Origin: Bacillus sp. S/N-304-OC-R1
GTDB taxonomy: Bacteria; Bacillota; Bacilli; Bacillales; Cytobacillaceae
Assembly (NCBI RefSeq): GCF_019749375.1
Contig: NZ_JACWFE010000003.1
Location: 1 to 64,000, forward strand
DNA: 64,000 nucleotides
Direction of reading: 5' to 3'
This document shows positions 7,237 through 18,023 of the stretch, piece by piece. The position numbers were made by a program, and so were the translations under genes. The first letter of the stretch is position 1. Each line of letters opens with the position of its first letter. The notes under the pieces were generated by a model. The model had not been told where the DNA came from and ran no database searches. It worked only from the letters and a program-made list of their open reading frames with translations.

Positions 7237-8406
7237 TTAGAGAAGGCTGTTTATGATCTTTGTGACTTGCCCATTTTTCTTGTATACCCGAGGAATTCTC
7301 AACCCCATCATACAAGTGATTTCATAATTAATGGTTCCAAGTGTTTTGGCGATATCATCTGCCGTTATTTCTTCTTCTCCTTGTTGCCCAATAAGAGTAA
7401 CCTCCGTACCAACTGGTAATTCATAAGGAAGCTTGATCATACATTGATCCATACAAATCCTGCCCACAATCGGAGCCTTTTGCCCATTAACAAGAACATG
7501 CTGTCCCTGGAGTTTTCTTGTCCATCCATCAGCATACCCAATTGGCAATGTTCCAATCCATTCATCTTCCTGTGCTTCATATGTCGCACCGTAACTAATC
7601 TTCTCGCCTTTTTTTACCTTTTTAACATTCACAACCTTTGTATGCAGCGTAAAGGCTGGCTTTAAAGGATAAGGAAGGGTTGGCTCCATTTCAACAGAAG
7701 GCATTAGGCCATACATAGCTATTCCCATTCTGACTGCATTTAAATGTGCTTCAGGAAATCTTAGTGATGCAGCACTGTTACTTGTATGAATAATTTCAGG
7801 CTTGTTCCTTAACCATGAAACCATTTCCTTAAACCGCTCTAATTGCCTATTAAAATAAGAACAATCAAGTTCATCGGCTGTAGCAAAATGTGTAAATACA
7901 CCCTCTATCGTAATACTAGGGTTTTTTGCCGCTAGGTCTTCAATGATTTCAAGCTCCTCACGGCTGCGAATGCCAATTCGTCCCATTCCAGTATCGAGCT
8001 TTAAATGAATCTTTAATTTTTGTGAGGCTTCGATATAATGTTTTGCCTTTTCAAGCCATTCAGCTTGAAAAATGGTTAATGTAATATTTTGTTCTGATGC
8101 GAGTCCAACATCTTCCGGACGGCTCGCTCCCAGAACAAGAATTGGTGCTGTGATTCCTTTCTTTCGGAGAGAAAGTGCCTCATCTAGAATTGCGACAGCA
8201 ATATAAGATGCACCTGCCTCTAATGCCACCTTAGCTACTTCTGCATCCCCATGTCCATAGCCATTTGCTTTTACAACGGCAAAAATCTTAACATCATCTT
8301 GGATATGCTTTTTCAATCCTTCAATATTGTAAAATATATGATCTAAATTAATCTCCGCCCATGTATCCCGATAAAAAGCAGTTTGACAATCTGCAATTTT
8401 CACCAT
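7237..8406 (-). CDS. alr: Alanine racemase
   Basis: A 389-residue PLP enzyme that interconverts L- and D-alanine for peptidoglycan. Lys46 in [10 protein letters not shown] binds PLP, and the second catalytic residue is the Tyr in [10 protein letters not shown]. The TIM-barrel and C-terminal beta domain are complete ([11 protein letters not shown] near 310). It has its own promoter (8441-8470). D-Ala made here feeds Ddl, encoded further along on the same strand. It sits between mazE and ydcC as in B. subtilis. Confidence 0.96.
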   Translation of the reverse strand: MVKIADCQTAFYRDTWAEINLDHIFYNIEGLKKHIQDDVKIFAVVKANGYGHGDAEVAKVALEAGASYIAVAILDEALSLRKKGITAPILVLGASRPEDVGLASEQNITLTIFQAEWLEKAKHYIEASQKLKIHLKLDTGMGRIGIRSREELEIIEDLAAKNPSITIEGVFTHFATADELDCSYFNRQLERFKEMVSWLRNKPEIIHTSNSAASLRFPEAHLNAVRMGIAMYGLMPSVEMEPTLPYPLKPAFTLHTKVVNVKKVKKGEKISYGATYEAQEDEWIGTLPIGYADGWTRKLQGQHVLVNGQKAPIVGRICMDQCMIKLPYELPVGTEVTLIGQQGEEEITADDIAKTLGTINYEITCMMGLRIPRVYKKNGQVTKIINSLL

Positions 8407-8440
8407 TTATTGAACACCCTTTTTCTATTTTATAAGTACG

Positions 8441-8470
8441 ATTATCGACTCCCTTCGACATATTTGTCAA
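8441..8470 (-). promoter_or_regulatory. Sigma-A promoter of alr
   Basis: The minus strand has a perfect TTGACA (8465-8470), an 18-bp spacer and GATAAT (8441-8446), about 35 bases before the alr start. Confidence 0.75.
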
Positions 8471-8534
8471 TTAAATCCCCGAATTTTTAGAAACATTTCC
8501 AAAATGTTATGAAAGTTCCTTTTTGTAAAAAACA

Positions 8535-8560
8535 TAAAAAAAGGCTCTGATTAGAGCCTT
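8535..8560 (-). terminator. Terminator of ydcC
   Basis: An 8-bp stem AAGGCTCT/AGAGCCTT with a 4-base loop and seven T on the minus strand lies 11 bases behind the stop codon. Confidence 0.85.
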
Positions 8561-8570
8561 ACAAAATGAT

Positions 8571-9578
8571 TTATTTCACTGTACTTTCTTGCACCGAACG
8601 TGCAACCTCAACTAGTTCCTCTTCGGTTAAATTATTGGAGGCAATCACATAGTCAACCCCTTGGTATGTCCACTTGATTGTATGATTGGATAGGGCTCCG
8701 ATTGTGAAGCCTAAATCTACCGGCTCCCCTTTTACAGTTGTGAACGAGGAAACTGGCATCACAACCGCTTTTTCTTGTACAATGGTGAATGATTTTTCCC
8801 CATCATATGTTAAAACAACTCTTTTCCCGTTTTCTGTCGCGATCTCTTTTTCCTCAATCAAGTTAGCTCCTGGGAACTCTGATGGATATTTTACAGAAAA
8901 CTCTTCATTACCCACTTCAGCTAAAACAGGAACATAAAGCTGAGCACCTGTCATATTCTTTTGCATATCAAAGTCTTTCTTATCAAAAGACGCATTAAAT
9001 TTAACTTCTGTGAACTCCACTTTTACAAGAGCATTTTTATCAGTATCCATAACTTTAACACTAACAGGCGATAGGTCAGATTTATTCAGAGTAATTTCTT
9101 GTGTTGGAAGCATTTGATTATTTTGGTATCTTGTTTTTGTTTCAAAAACATAATGGTTTTTAGTTGCTGTAAATTTAGCCTCTTTATCCTCGACGATATC
9201 CTTCACCAGAGATTCATAAAGATATGCTTGACTGCTGTTTTTTGGCCAATCACTTTGGAATCGGAAGCTTTTGTTCAAAGCCGGAGTAAGAACGAATACT
9301 CCATCATCATTGCGGAGGATCATTTGGCTTTGATCCTTCTGCGCATTTTTCAGATTGACTCGGTAATAGGATTTAGCCTTATGCCATACTTCAATCTCAT
9401 ACACTTGTGGTTCCGTTCCCATCTCCAATGTCATCTTTGCACTTGCCTTATAGCCCTTCATTTCCTCGGCCTTCCCAGCAAGATCCTTCACCACATCGTC
9501 CTTGGATTTCGTTCCACAAGCAGACAATGCTATCACTGCCAATATCCCGATTAGCAGCATTAACCACTTTCTTCTCAT
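8571..9578 (-). CDS. ydcC: LolA-like sporulation lipoprotein YdcC
   Basis: A 335-residue lipoprotein. The signal peptide ends in the lipobox LSAC, so it should be anchored to the outer face of a membrane. The body matches the LolA/YdcC family, whose members in Bacillus are made in the mother cell; the related clostridial GerS works in cortex modification. The ATG lies behind AAGGGG. A good sigma-E promoter (9761-9790) is upstream, which fits the known control of ydcC. The leader of about 175 bases is long and has no gene. Confidence 0.9.
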   Translation of the reverse strand: MRRKWLMLLIGILAVIALSACGTKSKDDVVKDLAGKAEEMKGYKASAKMTLEMGTEPQVYEIEVWHKAKSYYRVNLKNAQKDQSQMILRNDDGVFVLTPALNKSFRFQSDWPKNSSQAYLYESLVKDIVEDKEAKFTATKNHYVFETKTRYQNNQMLPTQEITLNKSDLSPVSVKVMDTDKNALVKVEFTEVKFNASFDKKDFDMQKNMTGAQLYVPVLAEVGNEEFSVKYPSEFPGANLIEEKEIATENGKRVVLTYDGEKSFTIVQEKAVVMPVSSFTTVKGEPVDLGFTIGALSNHTIKWTYQGVDYVIASNNLTEEELVEVARSVQESTVK

Positions 9579-9760
9579 TCCTTCAACCCCTTTTGCCTCT
9601 ATTCAGTGTATTGTCCAGCGACAGCACGAAGCCCTGCTTCAACTGGTATAGATATCTCCAGTTAAAAAACTGACCCGCTTTGCGCTAATCGTGGAGGAGG
9701 TTAAAGCTCAACAAGATAACTAAGTTCCTTGTCTACCCTTGTCTCTCCTATTGCACTATG

Positions 9761-9790
9761 AATATATGAGACAACCATACGAAATATGCT
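9761..9790 (-). promoter_or_regulatory. Candidate sigma-E promoter of ydcC
   Basis: The minus strand reads AGCATATT (9783-9790), a 14-bp spacer and CATATATT (9761-9768), close to the sigma-E consensus. It supports mother-cell expression of ydcC. Confidence 0.65.
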
Positions 9791-9821
9791 AGGTTGAATG
9801 ACAAGCTTTTTCTTTTTTACA

Positions 9822-10175
9822 CTAAACTTTTTCAATCACTACCTGTGCCACAGCGTATTCCTTGCTGTGTGATATAGAAAGATGGACCCCCTGATGAACA
9901 GGCTTGGACACAAACGGTTTGCCTTTTTCATCTTTTTCTATTTCAATATCTAAAAAAGAAAGGCTTTTGCCAATACCAGTCCCGACTGCTTTTGAGAAAG
10001 CTTCTTTCGCTGCAAATCTTCCCGCTAAATATTCAGTCTTTCTTTCAGGTGTTAATTGCTGAAATTTATCCATTTCTTTTTTAGTCAATATTCTTTCAGC
10101 AAACTTTTCTTGTCTTTCGTATATTTTTTTTATTCGGCTTAGCTCTACAATATCTATTCCAATTCCAGTAATCAT
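9822..10175 (-). CDS. acpS: Holo-acyl-carrier-protein synthase AcpS
   Basis: A 117-residue phosphopantetheinyl transferase that converts apo-ACP to holo-ACP for fatty acid synthesis. The start [15 protein letters not shown] holds the metal-binding Asp, and [16 protein letters not shown] holds the conserved Glu and Lys. The reading frame extends 34 codons upstream, but the ATG at 10175 has AAGG at the right distance and matches the family N-terminus. Confidence 0.95.
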   Translation of the reverse strand: MITGIGIDIVELSRIKKIYERQEKFAERILTKKEMDKFQQLTPERKTEYLAGRFAAKEAFSKAVGTGIGKSLSFLDIEIEKDEKGKPFVSKPVHQGVHLSISHSKEYAVAQVVIEKV

Positions 10176-10321
10176 TATGATCATCCTTCTATTTCGTTTA
10201 TATTTTGCATAATCAATATTATAAGAAAGCAAGTCCAAAGTTTTAATAGACTTTTTTTGCTTCATGTTATGATCCATTTTAGGCTATGATGGAAATATTA
10301 AGGAGAGAAATGAGGAGCCTT

Positions 10322-10909
10322 ATGTTTACACGAACAGAAACCTTTAGAGAATTTTTACGATATTATCCTGTTGTTTCAACGATTATTTTGATTCATTTTC
10401 TTCTATATATCATTTCAGTTTTTCCATTATTACCGAATTTATGGCTATATGAAAATTTTGCCGGAGTTAACCTTTATATTACAGATGGGGAATATTGGCG
10501 TCTTGTTACACCGATTCTTTTGCATGGTGATTTTCCGCATATGCTTTTCAATAGCTTTTCCCTCGTTCTTTTCGGTCCTGCTTTGGAGCGAATGCTAGGA
10601 AAAGGAAAATTTATCTTTGTATATTTTACAGCTGGAATTGCAGCAAACATCGCTACGCTTATGTTAGAGCCGTTAACTTATATTCATGTAGGCTCGAGCG
10701 GCGCCATTTTTGGACTGTTTGGTTTTTATGCTGCTGTCAACCTATTTAGGAAGGACCTTATGTCCAAAGCCAATTCTCAGCTTATTCTAACGATCACCAT
10801 TATCGCATTGATTATGACGTTTTTACAGCCAAATATCAATGTGACAGCACATTTATTCGGGATATTTGCAGGTTTTTTATTAGGGTTCTTACTATTAAAA
10901 AAGCAGTGA
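10322..10909 (+). CDS. ydcA: Rhomboid family intramembrane serine protease YdcA
   Basis: A 195-residue membrane protein with about six transmembrane helices. The rhomboid signature is complete: HGDFPHMLFN in the second helix, the catalytic Ser in GSSGAIFG, and the partner His in VTAHLFGIFAG. It cleaves membrane proteins inside the bilayer, but its substrate is unknown. I favour the ATG at 10322, which starts MFTRTETFREFLRYYPVV like B. subtilis YdcA; the ATG at 10310, behind AAGGAG, is a good alternative. It is divergent from acpS and convergent with ydbT. Confidence 0.9.
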   Translation: MFTRTETFREFLRYYPVVSTIILIHFLLYIISVFPLLPNLWLYENFAGVNLYITDGEYWRLVTPILLHGDFPHMLFNSFSLVLFGPALERMLGKGKFIFVYFTAGIAANIATLMLEPLTYIHVGSSGAIFGLFGFYAAVNLFRKDLMSKANSQLILTITIIALIMTFLQPNINVTAHLFGIFAGFLLGFLLLKKQ

Positions 10910-10928
10910 AAGTTTGTTTTCACTGCTT
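10897..10928 (-). terminator. Terminator of the ydbS-ydbT operon
   Basis: An 11-bp stem AAGCAGTGAAA/TTTCACTGCTT with a T-run on the minus strand. It overlaps the stop codon of ydcA on the other strand. Confidence 0.75.
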
Positions 10929-10940
10929 CACCTAACGATT

Positions 10941-12377
10941 TCATTTTGTATAGGAATACCATTTATATATTTCTTGTATATCCATTTTGTCTAAGTCAAC
11001 AACTGTGCCCCCAGTGCCGCCTGTCCCTGACATGACAACAGCAGAAATTGTGCCTAGCTCTTTTCTTCTCTGAAAGTAACTCTCTTGTATGCGCAAAGAC
11101 TGTATCCGATTTCGATTCATATACACTGTCGTTTTATTAACCGTCCGATATCTTAAAGTTAACTGTAAATCTGCAATCGACCAGCCGGTATCTTTAAACC
11201 TTAAAACGGCCCAAACCATCGAAATCAAAACAAACATTAGTCCGAAATACCCCCATGGTCTGAAAAAAATAATTGGAATTGCCGCAGCTGGTAAACTGAA
11301 TAATATTCCTCGTAATAGATATCTTTTCAATGCCCTTCCCGGCGCTCGATTCATATTCGCTTCAAAGACATATTGCTTTAAATATGGAGAAAGTATTTCA
11401 GCAACCCTGTCTTTTTTTATGATCGGTAATAGCATCACTCGGGCACTGTCTTGATCGATCGCCGATCCTCCTGCACTTTCTAGATAAACGGTTCCAAACC
11501 CAAGGGGCTGTCTAATTACATTTTCTGTTATTCGAATCGCCTGAATTCGATGTAAAGGGATTGTAAGCTGACGCTTTTCCAAAAGACCTCTCGTTATGAT
11601 CAGATCCTCTCCCAATTTTTTCACAGTAAATTCCGCGTACTTAATCATTGTTCCTATTAACGCAACCACCCAAGCAAATAAAAAACCAATAAATACAAGG
11701 ATGCTAACAAGAATGACTCCACTCGAGATGATATCCTCTAAACCTCTAAATAATCTTTCATAGGGGATAATTTCTTCAAATTGAAATACAAACGCAAAAA
11801 ATGCTGAAAAAACAACGCCCGCTCCCCCTGAAGTCGAGGCAAGCAGCAATAGTTCTCTAGGTGTAATTTTATAGAGAATGTCTTCTTCCTGGCTGCTTTT
11901 TTCAAACAGTTCCGTACTCTGTTCGTCTATCTTATTCTTGGCCGAAAAAAGAGTATGCTGAATAAAATTTGCCTCTTCCTTCGTGATGGCCGTCAAAACA
12001 GCCTCAGCCTCTCCCTTACTTGACCCTGCCGTTTCCACTTTCACCTTAACTAAGCCAAAGGGACGCTGTAAAATCCCTTCCGATAAATCAAGGCTTTGAA
12101 TGCGTTCAAAAGGGATATACCTTTTCTTTCGAATAAAAACACCATATTCAATTCTAAGTTCTCCTTCTTCTAAACGATACGTAAATCTCAGCCATGAAAT
12201 AATACCGAGAATTAAAATGATGATAATAACAACGATTGACATAATGAATTGAAAACTTCCATTCTTGCTTCCAAAAACAACAAAAACAAAGAAAGGGATA
12301 ATCAGTTCCTTTAATTGCTTTAAAAAATTTACAACCGCTGAAATAGGGTGAAGTCTTTTTGGCTCAGACATCATCAT
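10941..12377 (-). CDS. ydbT: PH-domain membrane protein YdbT
   Basis: A 478-residue membrane protein made of repeated bacterial PH (YdbS/YdbT-type) domains, each following a pair of transmembrane helices. The domain motif recurs, for example RYIPFERIQSLDLSEGILQRPFGLVKVKVETAG, then TIPLHRIQAIRITENVIRQPLGF, then VYMNRNRIQSLRIQESYFQRRKELG. B. subtilis YdbST contributes to resistance against an amylocyclicin-type antimicrobial peptide. It starts 14 bases inside ydbS and must be cotranslated with it. Confidence 0.9.
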   Translation of the reverse strand: MMMSEPKRLHPISAVVNFLKQLKELIIPFFVFVVFGSKNGSFQFIMSIVVIIIILILGIISWLRFTYRLEEGELRIEYGVFIRKKRYIPFERIQSLDLSEGILQRPFGLVKVKVETAGSSKGEAEAVLTAITKEEANFIQHTLFSAKNKIDEQSTELFEKSSQEEDILYKITPRELLLLASTSGGAGVVFSAFFAFVFQFEEIIPYERLFRGLEDIISSGVILVSILVFIGFLFAWVVALIGTMIKYAEFTVKKLGEDLIITRGLLEKRQLTIPLHRIQAIRITENVIRQPLGFGTVYLESAGGSAIDQDSARVMLLPIIKKDRVAEILSPYLKQYVFEANMNRAPGRALKRYLLRGILFSLPAAAIPIIFFRPWGYFGLMFVLISMVWAVLRFKDTGWSIADLQLTLRYRTVNKTTVYMNRNRIQSLRIQESYFQRRKELGTISAVVMSGTGGTGGTVVDLDKMDIQEIYKWYSYTK

Positions 12378-12843
12378 CAGCCACCCTTACTAGCTTCGAG
12401 ATAAAGTATCTAAGCTCTTCTGCTTCTTCCATATCTAAAGCTGGTATTTCATGCACGGTTGCAGCCGTTGATACAGTGACAGTAGCTAATTGATATTTAC
12501 GTAATATGGGCCCTTGCCGTGTATCAACATGCTGGACTCGAATCATTGGTACAAGGGTTCTTTTTATAATGAACACACCATACTGAAGTTCAATTTCATT
12601 TTCCCTTACCTCATATCGCCAGCGCTTCCACCTTAAAGCAGGAATAAGGATTACGACTAAATAAACATTAATAACAAAGATTAATAGCGCAGCAGCTATA
12701 ATCCATAAGGGCCAATTAAATATAATTGTAAGGGCTATGATCCCTCCAATAATTAAAAGAGTAATGAATGATTGAATGCTACCGGAAATCCTCCAAACCG
12801 TTAGCCCTTTTTCCGATATCCTCTTCTGCGGCTCCAAAACCAT
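12364..12843 (-). CDS. ydbS: PH-domain membrane protein YdbS
   Basis: A 159-residue protein with two N-terminal transmembrane helices followed by one bacterial PH domain (ELQYGVFIIKRTLVPMIRVQHVDTRQGPILRKY). It pairs with YdbT. I chose the ATG at 12843, behind a strong AGGAGGT; the longer frame to 12891 lacks one. Confidence 0.9.
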   Translation of the reverse strand: MVLEPQKRISEKGLTVWRISGSIQSFITLLIIGGIIALTIIFNWPLWIIAAALLIFVINVYLVVILIPALRWKRWRYEVRENEIELQYGVFIIKRTLVPMIRVQHVDTRQGPILRKYQLATVTVSTAATVHEIPALDMEEAEELRYFISKLVRVADDDV

Positions 12844-13087
12844 GAGTAACCTCCTATGCATCATGTCACACATTATTACTAATAAAAACAATTATCATAA
12901 GCATAAGTGACTTACAATGAATAAAGTTATAAAACATTTTACGTAAATAGTACTATATAAGACCCAAAATCTAAACTCTCCTTAATAAAAAAATTCTGCA
13001 CAACCAAGGAACATACGTTCTTTATTTTTGATTGTTTAGAATATATAATGGTCATAATAGTAATAATAAAATGTTTGGAGTGATCGT

Positions 13088-13495
13088 ATGAAGCAGGCAA
13101 CACCATATTTAACATTCAATGGCACCGCTAGAGAAGCATTACAATTTTATAAAGAAGTGTTTGAAGGCGAAATTATGAATTTGCAAACCTTTGGTGACGC
13201 AGATTATCCAACTCCTCCTCATGCAGATCAAAGAATCATGCATGCACAATTTAAAAAGGATGACTTCCTTATAATGGTATCTGATTCATTTACAGATGGA
13301 TCTGTACAAACTGGCAACCATATTTCCTTAGTTGTTGAGTTTGAATCAGAAGATGAAATCCAAACAATTTATAGTCGATTAATTAGGGAAGGGAAAATAC
13401 TTATGGAGCTCCAAGATACTTTTTGGGGAGCAAAATATGCAAAGGTACAGGACCCTTTTGGAGTAGTATGGGATTTGAATATGACAAAGAAATAA
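13088..13495 (+). CDS. PhnB-like VOC superfamily protein
   Basis: A 135-residue glyoxalase-fold protein of the PhnB/YjdN type (MKQATPYLTFNGTAREALQFYKEVF at the start, QDPFGVVWDLNM at the end). Members of this family bind metal or small molecules, and the substrate here cannot be told. TTTGGAG lies at the right distance before the ATG. It is a single gene, convergent with cshA. Confidence 0.85.
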   Translation: MKQATPYLTFNGTAREALQFYKEVFEGEIMNLQTFGDADYPTPPHADQRIMHAQFKKDDFLIMVSDSFTDGSVQTGNHISLVVEFESEDEIQTIYSRLIREGKILMELQDTFWGAKYAKVQDPFGVVWDLNMTKK

Positions 13496-13519
13496 AAAGA
13501 AGAGAGCTTTGCTCTCTTC
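13494..13519 (-). terminator. Terminator of cshA
   Basis: A 9-bp stem GAAGAGAGC/GCTCTCTTC with a 3-base loop and TTTTT on the minus strand, right behind the cshA stop. Confidence 0.85.
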
Positions 13520-13523
13520 AAAC

Positions 13524-15002
13524 TTAACGATAATTATTTGAATTGCTGCGATTATTGTTATTATTATTGTTGCTATAACGTTTTCCTGAAGAACCTTGGC
13601 GAGATCGAACTGGTGCTTTTTGTCTCCCACTTTGCCCGCTGTATGACTTTCCGCGGTCATCATTTCTTCGTTCACGTTTATTAGGCAGAGGTTTTTCTTC
13701 CGTAAGCTTAACTGGAGTTGTGTCCGGCTCCTTTGTTAGCATTTTTAGCACAGCTTGAACAATGATTGTTGCATCTTGCTGTTCTAATAATTCTTCAGCT
13801 GCCTGCTTATAATATTGAAGATTATTTGATTCTACAGATTGAAGGATGCGTTCGATTACTGCCTTTTGCTGTCCTTCCAGTGCTTCATCTAAAGTAGGAG
13901 GCTTCATTCTGTCCATTTTTCTCTTCGTTGTTCGTTCAACAACCTGCAGGTAAGATTTTTCTCTTGGAGTAATGAATGTCATCGCTACCCCTGTCTTACC
14001 GGCGCGTCCCGTACGTCCAATACGGTGCACATAGCTTTCAGGGTCCTGAGGGATGTCAAAGTTATACACATGCGTTACCCCTGAAATGTCCAAACCTCGC
14101 GCAGCCACATCGGTTGCAACAAGAACATCAATAGAGCCTTCCTTAAATTTGCGTAATACAGAAATTCGTTTAGCTTGGCTTAGATCTCCATGAATGCCTT
14201 CAGCATTGTAGCCTCTAAGGTTTAATGCCTCTGCTAGCTCATCCACACGACGCTTTGTCCGTCCAAAAACAATCGCAAGCTCTGGTGATTGAATGTCAAG
14301 AAGTCTTGTTAAGATATCAAATTTGCTTCTCTCTTGTACTTCCAGATAATATTGCTCAATTAAAGGAACTGTAACTTCCTTTGTCTTAACCCGTACGATT
14401 TGAGGATCCCTCATGAATCGCTCTGCCATTCTTTGGATTGGAGGCGGCATTGTTGCTGAGAATAACAATGTTTGTCGCTCTTCAGGAATTTGTGCAAGAA
14501 TCGCTTCAATATCCTCAATAAAGCCCATATTCAGCATCTCATCAGCTTCATCCAGAATAGCTGTATGAACATTCTCTAGGCGTAATGTTTTACGGTTAAT
14601 GTGGTCCAAAATACGTCCAGGTGTCCCTACAATAATATGTGGGCGATTTTTCAATGCGCGGATTTGACGGTTAATATCTTGTCCCCCATAAATAGCAAGG
14701 ACTCTTGCTCTTTTTCCATAGCCTATTTTGTATAATTCCTCGGATACTTGAATCGCTAACTCACGTGTCGGTGCAATAACAATTCCTTGAATTACATCTT
14801 TTTCATGATCAATTTTATCAATCATCGGTATTCCAAATGCTGCTGTTTTTCCGGTACCCGTTTGAGCCTGTCCAATTAAATCTTTACTTTCTAAGCTTAA
14901 CGGAATGGTTTGCGCCTGAATTGGTGTTGCTTCTTCAAATCCCATTCGTTTCAGGGACTTCATCGTTGCTGGGCTGATACCCAAATCTTGAAACTTTGTC
15001 AC
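13524..15002 (-). CDS. cshA: DEAD-box RNA helicase CshA
   Basis: A 492-residue ATP-dependent RNA helicase, part of the Bacillus RNA degradosome and active at low temperature. All motifs are present: Q motif with F4, [12 protein letters not shown] (Walker A), [33 protein letters not shown] and [10 protein letters not shown]. The C-terminal tail (about 430-492) is basic and low complexity and ends in runs of Asn encoded by a trinucleotide repeat near 13552-13577. The start is GTG at 15002, behind AGAAGGAGAG. The 398-base gap upstream suggests a long leader, typical of cold-induced genes. Confidence 0.95.
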   Translation of the reverse strand: MTKFQDLGISPATMKSLKRMGFEEATPIQAQTIPLSLESKDLIGQAQTGTGKTAAFGIPMIDKIDHEKDVIQGIVIAPTRELAIQVSEELYKIGYGKRARVLAIYGGQDINRQIRALKNRPHIIVGTPGRILDHINRKTLRLENVHTAILDEADEMLNMGFIEDIEAILAQIPEERQTLLFSATMPPPIQRMAERFMRDPQIVRVKTKEVTVPLIEQYYLEVQERSKFDILTRLLDIQSPELAIVFGRTKRRVDELAEALNLRGYNAEGIHGDLSQAKRISVLRKFKEGSIDVLVATDVAARGLDISGVTHVYNFDIPQDPESYVHRIGRTGRAGKTGVAMTFITPREKSYLQVVERTTKRKMDRMKPPTLDEALEGQQKAVIERILQSVESNNLQYYKQAAEELLEQQDATIIVQAVLKMLTKEPDTTPVKLTEEKPLPNKRERRNDDRGKSYSGQSGRQKAPVRSRQGSSGKRYSNNNNNNNRSNSNNYR

Positions 15003-15390
15003 TGTATTCTCTCCTTCTAACTATCACTAATCCTAAGTTCTTTTATTTAACATGAGAGATTGTCCTCTCATGAGGTTGACCAATGAGTGCACTTTTTCAC
15101 AAAAACAAGTAAACATTAAACTGCATTTAATGCACAGAGACCCCACCAAAGATAATCTCCTATGTATTATTCATAATATGAATGTGTGTAAGCCATTTAT
15201 TAGATGTTAAAAAAACCTTTTCTATTTGTCTATAAAAAGTTTCAAAAAAATAAAATTCACATCCAATTAACCTTACTTGAAAGTGAAAAAAGACATTCTC
15301 CAACAGGAGTATGTCCGGATTTCAAAAGAAGTTCCTCTTGGCACTTTGTTGATAATTCTACCACTATAAGAGCGTGTTTGCAATTCATGC
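15003..15390 (-). other. Gene-free gap, probable cshA leader
   Basis: No convincing gene lies here. About 47 bases before the cshA start is an 8-bp hairpin, CATGAGAG/CTCTCATG (near 15049-15072), without a T-run. A plus-strand frame at 15204-15440 has no ribosome binding site and no recognisable product. Confidence 0.4.
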
Positions 15391-15422
15391 AAAAAGGGAA
15401 CTATTTTGAAACTTGTTCCCTT
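15391..15422 (-). terminator. Terminator of the esterase gene
   Basis: A stem AAGGGAAC/GTTCCCTT with TTTTT on the minus strand. The stop codon of the esterase lies within the hairpin. Confidence 0.75.
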
Positions 15423-16117
15423 GTGATTAAAAAGTGGTAAATTTCAGAAAAGAGGTTTTCTCTTTCCTCACAATGACAAATGAGATGTTTTGATTCTTTT
15501 AAATAAACGAGCTTTTTTGCTGAAGCTCCAATACTTTGGTATAAATATTGTGCACTTTTTGGCGGCACTACCCCATCACATTCCCCTTGGGCAATAATGG
15601 TAGGGATCTCAATTTTATTCAGTATAGGTCTTACAGCCCCTACAAGTCTTCGGAACTGTAATGTAGCTGTAATCGGGGTAGCCATGATTTTACGCTTATA
15701 CCTCATAAACATTTCATTTTCTGATAAACGGCCCCGAAAAGCATCTCTTGCCATTTCGCCAATATCGATTAGCAGTTGCTTAGGGTTGACGTAATAAGCA
15801 GCTGCACTTAAAAGTACAAGCTTTGTTACAGGATAATGGACAGCCAAATAACTGGCAATAAGTCCTCCCATTGAAAAACCAATAACGTATACCGTTTCAC
15901 ACTTTTCGATTAACTCCTGTAATTCCTGTTCTGCATGTTCAATCCAATTGTGATATTGGATTCCTTTTAAGCTTAATATATCTCCATGTCCCGGAAGTGT
16001 AGGAACGGCAATTTCCCAGTTTGTCCGTTTCTTTAAATAGGCTACTAGCGGCTCAACTTCGAAGGGAGCTCCTGTAAAACCATGAATACATAAACATCCA
16101 ATCACGAAAATCACCAC
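15401..16117 (-). CDS. Alpha/beta hydrolase (carboxylesterase / monoacylglycerol lipase type)
   Basis: A 238-residue soluble hydrolase of the Est30 type. The nucleophile Ser is in GFSMGG, the acid Asp in GECDGVVPP and the His in ESKHLICH, and the oxyanion motif HGFTG is near the N-terminus. It probably hydrolyses short-chain or monoacyl esters; the natural substrate is unknown. The start is uncertain: GTG at 16117 and GTG at 16114 are both possible and the ribosome binding site is weak. It is an insertion relative to the B. subtilis order between cshA and murF. Confidence 0.85.
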   Translation of the reverse strand: MVIFVIGCLCIHGFTGAPFEVEPLVAYLKKRTNWEIAVPTLPGHGDILSLKGIQYHNWIEHAEQELQELIEKCETVYVIGFSMGGLIASYLAVHYPVTKLVLLSAAAYYVNPKQLLIDIGEMARDAFRGRLSENEMFMRYKRKIMATPITATLQFRRLVGAVRPILNKIEIPTIIAQGECDGVVPPKSAQYLYQSIGASAKKLVYLKESKHLICHCEERENLFSEIYHFLITREQVSK

Positions 16118-16321
16118 CAGCTTTTTTTAGGAACATTCATATTTTACACCTTTTTCCCGGAAGCATGCTGGTTTTAAGATTAGATAATGAAATTCAATAT
16201 ATGCGTTTTTTTTTGCAAATAATGAATACATTCTGTCGATATTACAAGGAAAATGTATTATTTTACAATAATATGCTAATATATTCTAATCTATGCTTTT
16301 TCATTTAAGGAGAGGAAAAAC

Positions 16322-18013
16322 ATGAAGATTAAGACACTAATAAAAGTAATTTCCATTGTAACCTTTATTTTGATTGGTTTGACAGGCTGGAGCATTTATT
16401 CATTCTCAGAAAATATGAAGGTACAAACTCAAACCTTAAATAACGAAAAAGAATTAACGCTTCTCGCATTTCAAATACAGGAAGCATCAAGTTATTTAAC
16501 AAACGAGGTAAGGTCATATACTCAATTTGGCGGCAAGGTATATTATGACAATTATTGGAAAGAGATCAATGAGACAAAAACGGGTGGAAAGATAATCGCT
16601 AGACTGAAAGAGCTGCGAATACCTGATCATTTACTCCAATATGTGATTCAAGCTCAAGATAACTTAGAAAAGCTTGTTCCTCTTGAAGAAGATGCAATGA
16701 ACTCTGTTAAAGAGGGAAATTTCGACCATGCAAGGTCTATTGTGTTTGGTCCTGCATATAACACCGGCAAAGAAAAAGTAGTAAAGCCATTACAAGACTT
16801 CAGCAAAGAGCTTTCATTATACACAAAAGAGCAGGCAGAGGAAGCTGCAGCTGCAGCAAAATGGAGTCAAACAATACTTATCATTTCTACAATACTGTTA
16901 ATGTTATCGATTATTATTACTCTTATATTAATCTATTTTAAGATCAAGCCATTAGATAAGGTCGCTGAAAATGTTAAACACATTGCTGGCGGTGACCTGA
17001 CCATTAATGAATTGAAGATTCGTTCTAAAGATGAAGTAGGATATTTAGCCAAGTCATTTAACCATATGGTAAATAACTTAAAAACGCTTATTCAGCATGT
17101 GAATCTGACATCCGAGCAGGTGGCTGCATCATCGGAGGAATTAATGGCCAGCACAGAACAAACGACCTCTGCAACAAATCAAGTAGTCGAATCTCTTCAA
17201 GCAGTGGCTGCTAAAATTGAACGCCAAGAAAAGAATACAGAAGAAAGTGCACGATCAATTAGTGATATTGCAGTTGGCATCCAGCGAATCGCTGAATCAT
17301 CCTCATCCGTCGCAAAATCGGTAAATGAAACAACTAGACAAGCGAATATTGGAAATGATTATCTTCAAAAAGTTGCCGGGCAAATGAGTTTTATTTTTGA
17401 AGCAAGTTCTGAAACGAAACAAGTTATGGATAAGTTAGAGGCACGGTCAAAAGAGATCGGTAACATTATTGAGGTTATTACAAATATCGCAGAACAAACT
17501 AATCTTCTAGCTCTTAATGCAGCTATTGAGTCAGCAAGAGCGGGTGAACACGGGAAAGGTTTTGCTGTTGTTGCCGATGAGGTTAGAAAGCTGGCAGAGC
17601 AATCCAGAAATTCTGCAAACCAAATTGGAGAAATTATTAAATTAATTCAATCCGATACAATTAAAGCTGTAGACATGACCAATAAAGGAAATGATGAGGT
17701 AAAGAGCGGTTTAACCCTAGTTGATGAAACCGGAAATTCATTTAACCAAATATTACTTTCTATTGAATCCGTCAGCTCTCAAGCTCAAGAGCTTTCGGCT
17801 ATATCTGAGGAAATATCCGCAAGCGCAGAGCAGGTCAATACTTCTATCGAAGAGGTTACAGAATTAGCCAAATCCTCTTCATACAGTACAGCTGAAATTG
17901 CTTCTGCATCAGAAGAACAGCTAGCTACACTTGAGGAAGTTTCAGCTTCCGCATCAAACTTAGCAAGCATGGCAGAAGGATTAAGGGACAAAATTAAACA
18001 ATTCAAGCTATAA
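16322..18013 (+). CDS. Methyl-accepting chemotaxis protein
   Basis: A 563-residue transmembrane chemoreceptor. TM1 is at about 8-30 and is followed by an extracellular helical sensor region (31-180). TM2 is at about 183-205, then a HAMP domain (206-260). The cytoplasmic signalling domain carries the conserved hairpin [38 protein letters not shown]. It would control CheA. The start has AAGGAGAGG before the ATG. The ligand is unknown. It is convergent with the globin-coupled sensor, and a bidirectional terminator and a dispersed repeat lie between them. Confidence 0.92.
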   Translation: MKIKTLIKVISIVTFILIGLTGWSIYSFSENMKVQTQTLNNEKELTLLAFQIQEASSYLTNEVRSYTQFGGKVYYDNYWKEINETKTGGKIIARLKELRIPDHLLQYVIQAQDNLEKLVPLEEDAMNSVKEGNFDHARSIVFGPAYNTGKEKVVKPLQDFSKELSLYTKEQAEEAAAAAKWSQTILIISTILLMLSIIITLILIYFKIKPLDKVAENVKHIAGGDLTINELKIRSKDEVGYLAKSFNHMVNNLKTLIQHVNLTSEQVAASSEELMASTEQTTSATNQVVESLQAVAAKIERQEKNTEESARSISDIAVGIQRIAESSSSVAKSVNETTRQANIGNDYLQKVAGQMSFIFEASSETKQVMDKLEARSKEIGNIIEVITNIAEQTNLLALNAAIESARAGEHGKGFAVVADEVRKLAEQSRNSANQIGEIIKLIQSDTIKAVDMTNKGNDEVKSGLTLVDETGNSFNQILLSIESVSSQAQELSAISEEISASAEQVNTSIEEVTELAKSSSYSTAEIASASEEQLATLEEVSASASNLASMAEGLRDKIKQFKL

Positions 18014-18023
18014 AATAAGAAAA

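Noticed and set aside
15204-15440. 78-codon plus-strand gene
   Set aside because: No ribosome binding site, no recognisable product, and it runs through the esterase terminator.
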